NCBI RefSeq assembly: GCF_016650635.1
Contig: NZ_JAEKFI010000004.1
Coordinates: forward strand, 2,030,501-2,094,500
DNA length: 64,000 nucleotides
Source: Pseudomonas sp. TH43
GTDB lineage: Bacteria > Pseudomonadota > Gammaproteobacteria > Pseudomonadales > Pseudomonadaceae
Reading direction: 5' to 3'
Shown: piece by piece, positions 60,103-64,000 of the stretch
Layout of the letters: every line of letters begins with the position of its first letter
Position numbering within the stretch: position 1 is the stretch's first letter
The notes under the pieces: model-generated
The model's database searches: none
What the model saw: the letters and a program-made list of their open reading frames with translations, nothing else
Told to the model about the DNA's origin: nothing
Made by a program: the position numbers and the translations under genes

Positions 60103-60192
60103 TGTAGGAGTGAGCCTGCTCGCGAATGCGAACTGTCAGCCAACACACGTGTTGAATGTGCTGACGCCTTCGCGAGCAGGCTCGCTCCCACA
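60103..60192. repeat. REP doublet inside the hut operon
   Basis: Arms 60103-60126 and 60169-60192 (two mismatches), between hutU and the permease. May dampen expression of the distal genes. Confidence 0.85.
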
Positions 60193-60245
60193 GTAGTGCG
60201 CAAGACGCTCAGTGAACTCGAATAACAATCCACAGAGGTTGAATC

Positions 60246-61718
60246 ATGGCTGTTAACACCGATCGTGCAAGCATCAAACCGTTGATCGAAAGGCGTTCGA
60301 TCGACTACATCCCGGAAGCGGAAAGACACGGTCGTCTGTTTAGCCAGTTCACCCTGTGGATGGGTGCCAACCTGCAAATCACCGCGATTGTCACCGGGGC
60401 CCTGGCCGTGGTGCTGGGCGGCGATGTGTTCTGGTCGTTGATCGGTCTGTTGATCGGTCAATTGCTCGGCGGCGGCGTAATGGCGCTGCATGCGGCACAA
60501 GGGCCGAAGCTCGGTCTGCCGCAGATGATCTCCAGCCGCGTGCAGTTCGGCGTGTATGGCGCGGCCATCCCGATCGTGCTGGTGTGCTTGATGTATCTGG
60601 GCTTCACCGCAACGGGCACGGTACTGTCCGGCCAGGCGCTGGGCCAGCTGTTTAACGTCAGCGACAGCGTTGGCATCCTGATTTTTGCCAGCGTGATTGT
60701 GCTGGTGACGGTGCTCGGTTATCGCGTGATCCACTGGATCGGCCGTGTCGCCAGTGTTATCGGCGTGATTGCCTTCGTGTTTCTGTTCTGGCGTTTGATG
60801 AGCCAGACCGACGTCGGCGCACTCCTTCAAATTCGTCATTTCAGCTGGAGCAGCTTCTTGCTCGCGGTATCGCTCGCGGCCTCCTGGCAGATCGCGTTCG
60901 GCCCTTACGTGGCTGACTATTCCCGTTACCTGCCAAGCAACACCTCGGCGGTAAAAACCTTCTTTGCCGCCGGTGCCGGTTCGGTGGTGGGCGCGCAAGT
61001 GGCGATGATCCTCGGTGTATTTGCTGCAGCCTCCGCCAACGGTCAATTCGCCGGTCACGAAGTCGCCTACATCGTTGGTCTGGGCGGCACTGGTGCCACC
61101 GCTGCGCTGCTGTATTTCAGCATCGCGTTCGGCAAGGTGACCATCTCGACGCTGAACTCCTACGGCAGCTTCATGTGCATCGCGACCATCATCAGTGGTT
61201 TCAAAGGCCACCTGACCGTCACGCGCATGCAGCGTCTGGTTTTCGTATTGGTGATCGTTGGCACAGCGACGCTGATCGCGCTGCTCGGTCAGCACTCGTT
61301 CCTCGGTGCGTTCAAGTCTTTCATCCTGTTCCTGCTCGCCTTCTTCACCCCGTGGAGCGCGATCAATCTGGTCGACTACTACTGCATCACACGCGAGCGT
61401 TATGACGTGCCGGCGCTGGCCGATCCAAACGGTCGCTATGGGCGCTGGAACCTGCTCGGTATCAGTGTCTACGTGTTCGGCGTGCTGGTGCAGTTGCCGT
61501 TCATCTCCACCAAGTTCTACACCGGTCCGCTGGTGGCCGCCCTCGGTGATGTGGATATTTCCTGGATCATCGGTCTGGTGTTGCCCGCCGCCGTTTATTA
61601 CGTGTGCGCAAAAAAATGGCACAGCGCCGTACCCGATCAACTGATTCTGCCGGTCGAGCAGAACAGCGTTGCACAACCTGAAACAAGCGGGGCCGTTCGC
61701 GCTGCGGCGCAGGCCTGA
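60246..61718 (+). CDS. NCS1 (CodB-like) permease, probable urocanate transporter
   Basis: 490 residues, 12 helices, nucleobase:cation symporter-1 family (WMGANLQITAIVTGALAVVLGGDVFW; GPYVADYSRYLPS; TPWSAINLVDYYCITRERYD). The family usually carries cytosine or related rings. In the hut cluster of P. fluorescens the gene in this place is reported as a urocanate uptake system (HutTu), and urocanate shares the imidazole ring, so that role is favoured. Good ribosome site AGAGG. Confidence 0.85.
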   Translation: MAVNTDRASIKPLIERRSIDYIPEAERHGRLFSQFTLWMGANLQITAIVTGALAVVLGGDVFWSLIGLLIGQLLGGGVMALHAAQGPKLGLPQMISSRVQFGVYGAAIPIVLVCLMYLGFTATGTVLSGQALGQLFNVSDSVGILIFASVIVLVTVLGYRVIHWIGRVASVIGVIAFVFLFWRLMSQTDVGALLQIRHFSWSSFLLAVSLAASWQIAFGPYVADYSRYLPSNTSAVKTFFAAGAGSVVGAQVAMILGVFAAASANGQFAGHEVAYIVGLGGTGATAALLYFSIAFGKVTISTLNSYGSFMCIATIISGFKGHLTVTRMQRLVFVLVIVGTATLIALLGQHSFLGAFKSFILFLLAFFTPWSAINLVDYYCITRERYDVPALADPNGRYGRWNLLGISVYVFGVLVQLPFISTKFYTGPLVAALGDVDISWIIGLVLPAAVYYVCAKKWHSAVPDQLILPVEQNSVAQPETSGAVRAAAQA

Positions 61719-61788
61719 TTGGACGTGGACAGGGCTGGATGCCTCTTGACTGCCGTAAGCCCAATTCATGATTAGGAGCGTCACGACA

Positions 61789-62757
61789 ATGAAATCGAAC
61801 AAGACCCTGCTGACCGCATTGCTTTCCATGGGCCTGCTTGCCAGCGCCGGCGCCACTCAGGCGGCTGGCTGGTGCGAATCGGGCAAACCGGTGAAATTCG
61901 CCGGCCTGAACTGGGAAAGCGGCATGCTGTTGACCGACGTTCTGCAAGTGGTGCTGGAGAAAGGTTACGACTGCAAGACCGACAGCCTGCCAGGCAACTC
62001 CATCACCATGGAAAACGCCCTGAGCAGCAACGACATTCAAGTGTTCGCCGAAGAGTGGGTCGGCCGCAGCGAAGTCTGGAACAAGGCCGAGAAGGCCGGC
62101 AAGGTTGTCGGTGTCGGCGCACCAGTGGTTGGCGCAGTGGAAGGCTGGTACGTGCCGCGCTACGTGATCGAAGGCGACGCCAAACGCAAGCTGGAGCCGA
62201 AAGCCCCAGACCTGAAAAACATCGCTGACCTTGGCAAATACTCAGCGGTGTTCAAGGACGCCGAGGAGCCATCCAAGGGCCGCTTCTACAACTGCCCGGC
62301 CGGCTGGACCTGCGAGCTGGACAACAGCGAAATGCTGAAAAGCTATGGCCTCGAAAACAGCTACACCAACTTCCGTCCGGGCACTGGCCCGGCACTCGAT
62401 GCGGCAGTGTTGTCGAGCTACAAGCGTGGCGAGCCGATCCTGTTCTACTACTGGTCGCCAACCCCGCTGATGGGCCAGGTCGATCTGGTCAAGCTCGAAG
62501 AAAAACCGGGCGTCGACAAGTCTGTGAGCATCAAGGTCGGCCTGTCGAAAACCTTCCACGAACAGGCGCCGGAGCTGGTCGCCGTGCTGGAAAAGGTCAA
62601 CCTGCCGATTGACCTGCTGAACCAGAACCTGGGTCGCATGGCGAAGGAACGTATCGAGTCGCCAAAACTGGCGAAAATCTTCCTCAAGGAACATCCTGAG
62701 GTCTGGCATGCGTGGGTCAGTGACGACGCAGCCAAGAAAATCGACGCGGCGCTGTAG
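61789..62757 (+). CDS. hutX: ABC transporter substrate-binding protein, glycine-betaine/histidine type
   Basis: 322 residues, exported. Signal peptide 1-24 (LLTALLSMGLLASAGATQAAG). OpuAC-type fold (CESGKPVKFAGLNWESGMLLTDVLQVVLEKGYDC, VFAEEWVGRSEVW, GRFYNCPAGWTC, LFYYWSPTPLMGQVDL). Two cysteine pairs look bonded. With the next two genes it makes an uptake system of the proline/betaine class; in this cluster histidine is the presumed ligand. ATG 61789 was preferred to 61768 because it opens the signal peptide. Confidence 0.87.
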   Translation: MKSNKTLLTALLSMGLLASAGATQAAGWCESGKPVKFAGLNWESGMLLTDVLQVVLEKGYDCKTDSLPGNSITMENALSSNDIQVFAEEWVGRSEVWNKAEKAGKVVGVGAPVVGAVEGWYVPRYVIEGDAKRKLEPKAPDLKNIADLGKYSAVFKDAEEPSKGRFYNCPAGWTCELDNSEMLKSYGLENSYTNFRPGTGPALDAAVLSSYKRGEPILFYYWSPTPLMGQVDLVKLEEKPGVDKSVSIKVGLSKTFHEQAPELVAVLEKVNLPIDLLNQNLGRMAKERIESPKLAKIFLKEHPEVWHAWVSDDAAKKIDAAL

Positions 62758-62840
62758 GTCGATACCTCCCGGCTAACCGCGAGGCTGGCCGGGAGATATG
62801 CCGTAAACGCTTGATTGAGATTTCTGATTGAGAGCCGCTT

Positions 62841-63692
62841 ATGTTTCCCGAAAGCTTTACCTTTTCCATCGCCGACTGGGTCAACGGTTGGGTCGATTCG
62901 CTGGTCACCAACTACGGTGATGTTTTCCGCCATATCTCCGACACCCTGCTGTGGGCCATCGTCAACCTTGAAGGCCTGCTGCGCGCGGCGCCGTGGTGGT
63001 TGATGCTGGCGATCGTCGGTGTCATCGCCTGGCATGCCACGCGCAAAGTGCTGACCACGGCAGTCATCGTCGGTTTGCTGTTCCTCGTTGGCGCTGTCGG
63101 CCTGTGGGACAAGCTCATGCAGACGCTGGCGCTGATGATGGTCGCGACAATCATTTCGGTGCTGATCGGCATCCCGCTGGGGATTCTCTCGGCGCGCAGC
63201 AATCGCCTGCGTTCGGTGCTGATGCCGCTGCTCGACATCATGCAAACCATGCCGAGTTTCGTGTACCTGATTCCGGTGCTGATGCTGTTCGGTCTGGGCA
63301 AGGTGCCGGCGATTTTCGCCACGGTCATTTACGCCGCGCCACCGCTGATTCGCCTGACCGACCTGGGCATCCGTCAGGTCGACGGCGAAGTCATGGAAGC
63401 GATCAACGCGTTCGGCGCCAACCGCTGGCAGCAACTGTTCGGCGTGCAACTGCCGCTGGCCTTGCCGAGCATCATGGCCGGGATCAACCAGACCACCATG
63501 ATGGCCCTGTCGATGGTGGTGATCGCCTCGATGATCGGCGCCCGTGGTCTGGGTGAAGATGTGTTGGTGGGGATTCAGACCCTCAACGTCGGGCGCGGTC
63601 TTGAGGCCGGTCTGGCGATCGTGATTCTCGCAGTGGTCATCGACCGCATTACTCAGGCGTACGGTCGGCCACGGCATGAGGTGAGCAAATGA
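62841..63692 (+). CDS. hutW: ABC transporter permease, proline/betaine type
   Basis: 283 residues, about seven helices. ProW/OpuAB-type permease with the EAA loop EVMEAINAFGANRWQQLFGVQLPLALPSIMAGINQT. Early part FSIADWVNGWVDSLVTNYGDVF is typical. The stop overlaps hutV by four bases (ATGA). Substrate presumed histidine from context. Confidence 0.9.
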   Translation: MFPESFTFSIADWVNGWVDSLVTNYGDVFRHISDTLLWAIVNLEGLLRAAPWWLMLAIVGVIAWHATRKVLTTAVIVGLLFLVGAVGLWDKLMQTLALMMVATIISVLIGIPLGILSARSNRLRSVLMPLLDIMQTMPSFVYLIPVLMLFGLGKVPAIFATVIYAAPPLIRLTDLGIRQVDGEVMEAINAFGANRWQQLFGVQLPLALPSIMAGINQTTMMALSMVVIASMIGARGLGEDVLVGIQTLNVGRGLEAGLAIVILAVVIDRITQAYGRPRHEVSK

Positions 63693-64000
63693 ACAACGCA
63701 ACCGTGAGCAAGATCGAAGTCAAAAACGTCTTCAAGATTTTCGGCAACCGCGCCAAGGATGCGCTGGCGATGGTCGGGCAAGGCAAGACCAAGGATCAGG
63801 TGCTGAGCGAGACCGGTTGCGTGGTGGGGGTCAACGACCTGTCGCTGAGCATCGGCACTGGCGAGATCTTCGTGATCATGGGCTTGTCCGGCTCGGGCAA
63901 ATCGACCTTGGTGCGCCACTTCAATCGCCTGATCGACCCGACCAGCGGCGCGATCCTCGTCGATGGCGTCGACATCCTGCAATACGACATGGAAGCCCTG
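63689..64000 (+). CDS. hutV: ABC transporter ATP-binding protein, proline/betaine type (5' part only)
   Basis: The first 104 residues are visible; the rest lies beyond the window. KIEVKNVFKIFG opens the ABC fold and Walker A is GLSGSGKST (65-73), followed by RLIDPTSGAILVDG. It resembles ProV/OpuAA with the extra N-terminal segment (AMVGQGKTKDQVLSETGCVVGV). Coupled to hutW by ATGA overlap. Confidence 0.92.
   Translation, partial: MNNATVSKIEVKNVFKIFGNRAKDALAMVGQGKTKDQVLSETGCVVGVNDLSLSIGTGEIFVIMGLSGSGKSTLVRHFNRLIDPTSGAILVDGVDILQYDMEAL

Noticed and set aside
60246..61718. True cytosine permease (codB)
   Set aside because: No codA or pyrimidine gene nearby; its place inside the hutU operon favours urocanate, though the family alone does not decide it.

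Overview
This is a 64 kb piece of core chromosome from a GC-rich gammaproteobacterium, almost certainly a Pseudomonas of the fluorescens group. The evidence is the gene order: mutY/yggX, hisBH-hisAF, gpmI-envC-ctp-yibQ, yibN-grxC-secB, ntrBC, glnA, thiI, typA, fbp, then a hut cluster with hutF, hutC, hutD and hutU. From memory this matches the order of the same block in P. aeruginosa. The many palindromic REP elements of the GTGGGAGC...GCTCGCGA kind, typical of fluorescent pseudomonads, point the same way.

Layout. 1-3.3 kb: the end of a polar amino-acid ABC transporter operon and a divergent GABA-permease-like gene behind a sigma-54-type promoter. 3.3-7.3 kb: small hypothetical genes, an alpha/beta hydrolase and a YhcG-type nuclease-fold protein. 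7.4-11.7 kb: tRNA-Phe, then the overlapping asmA-like/mutY/yggX operon and a PanZ-like acetyltransferase. 11.9-13.6 kb: an OFA-type MFS carrier. 13.8-17.8 kb: the hisB-hisH-DUF2164-hisA-hisF operon plus a solitary solute-binding protein. 18-23.2 kb: envelope operon gpmI-envC-ctp-yibQ. 23.3-25.6 kb: yibN-grxC-secB, then trmL and a small membrane protein with overlapping divergent start codons. 25.6-29.3 kb: a gene-free repeat zone holding three approx. 78-bp repeats, a MITE-like element grown into a 6 x 109-bp tandem array, and one IS3-family element nested inside another. 29.3-37 kb: ntrC, ntrB, two DUF4124 proteins, a MORN-type exported protein and glnA with a clear sigma-54 promoter. 37-44.1 kb: thiI, typA, a cysteine-cluster protein and glycogen phosphorylase. 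44.2-49.2 kb: a giant DUF2339 membrane protein with DUF3999. 49.5-51.8 kb: fbp, DUF924 and a ParE/Phd toxin-antitoxin pair. 51.9-55 kb: an amino-acid chemoreceptor and two lipoproteins. 55.1-64 kb: the histidine-utilisation cluster, cut off inside hutV.

Functional theme. Nitrogen and amino-acid economy dominates. NtrBC, glnA, the sigma-54-linked permease, amino-acid uptake systems, an amino-acid chemoreceptor, histidine synthesis and histidine degradation all lie within one window. Three good sigma-54 (-24/-12) promoters (permease, glnA, hutU) and two HutC-type operators are readable. The most unusual material is the repeat zone at 25.6-29.3 kb. There the insertion history can be reconstructed to the base: a MITE-like element expanded by dimer duplication, was hit by IS number 1 (3-bp ATC duplication), and that IS was hit by IS number 2 (5-bp TCGCC duplication). 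I found no CRISPR array, prophage or obviously new multi-gene system.
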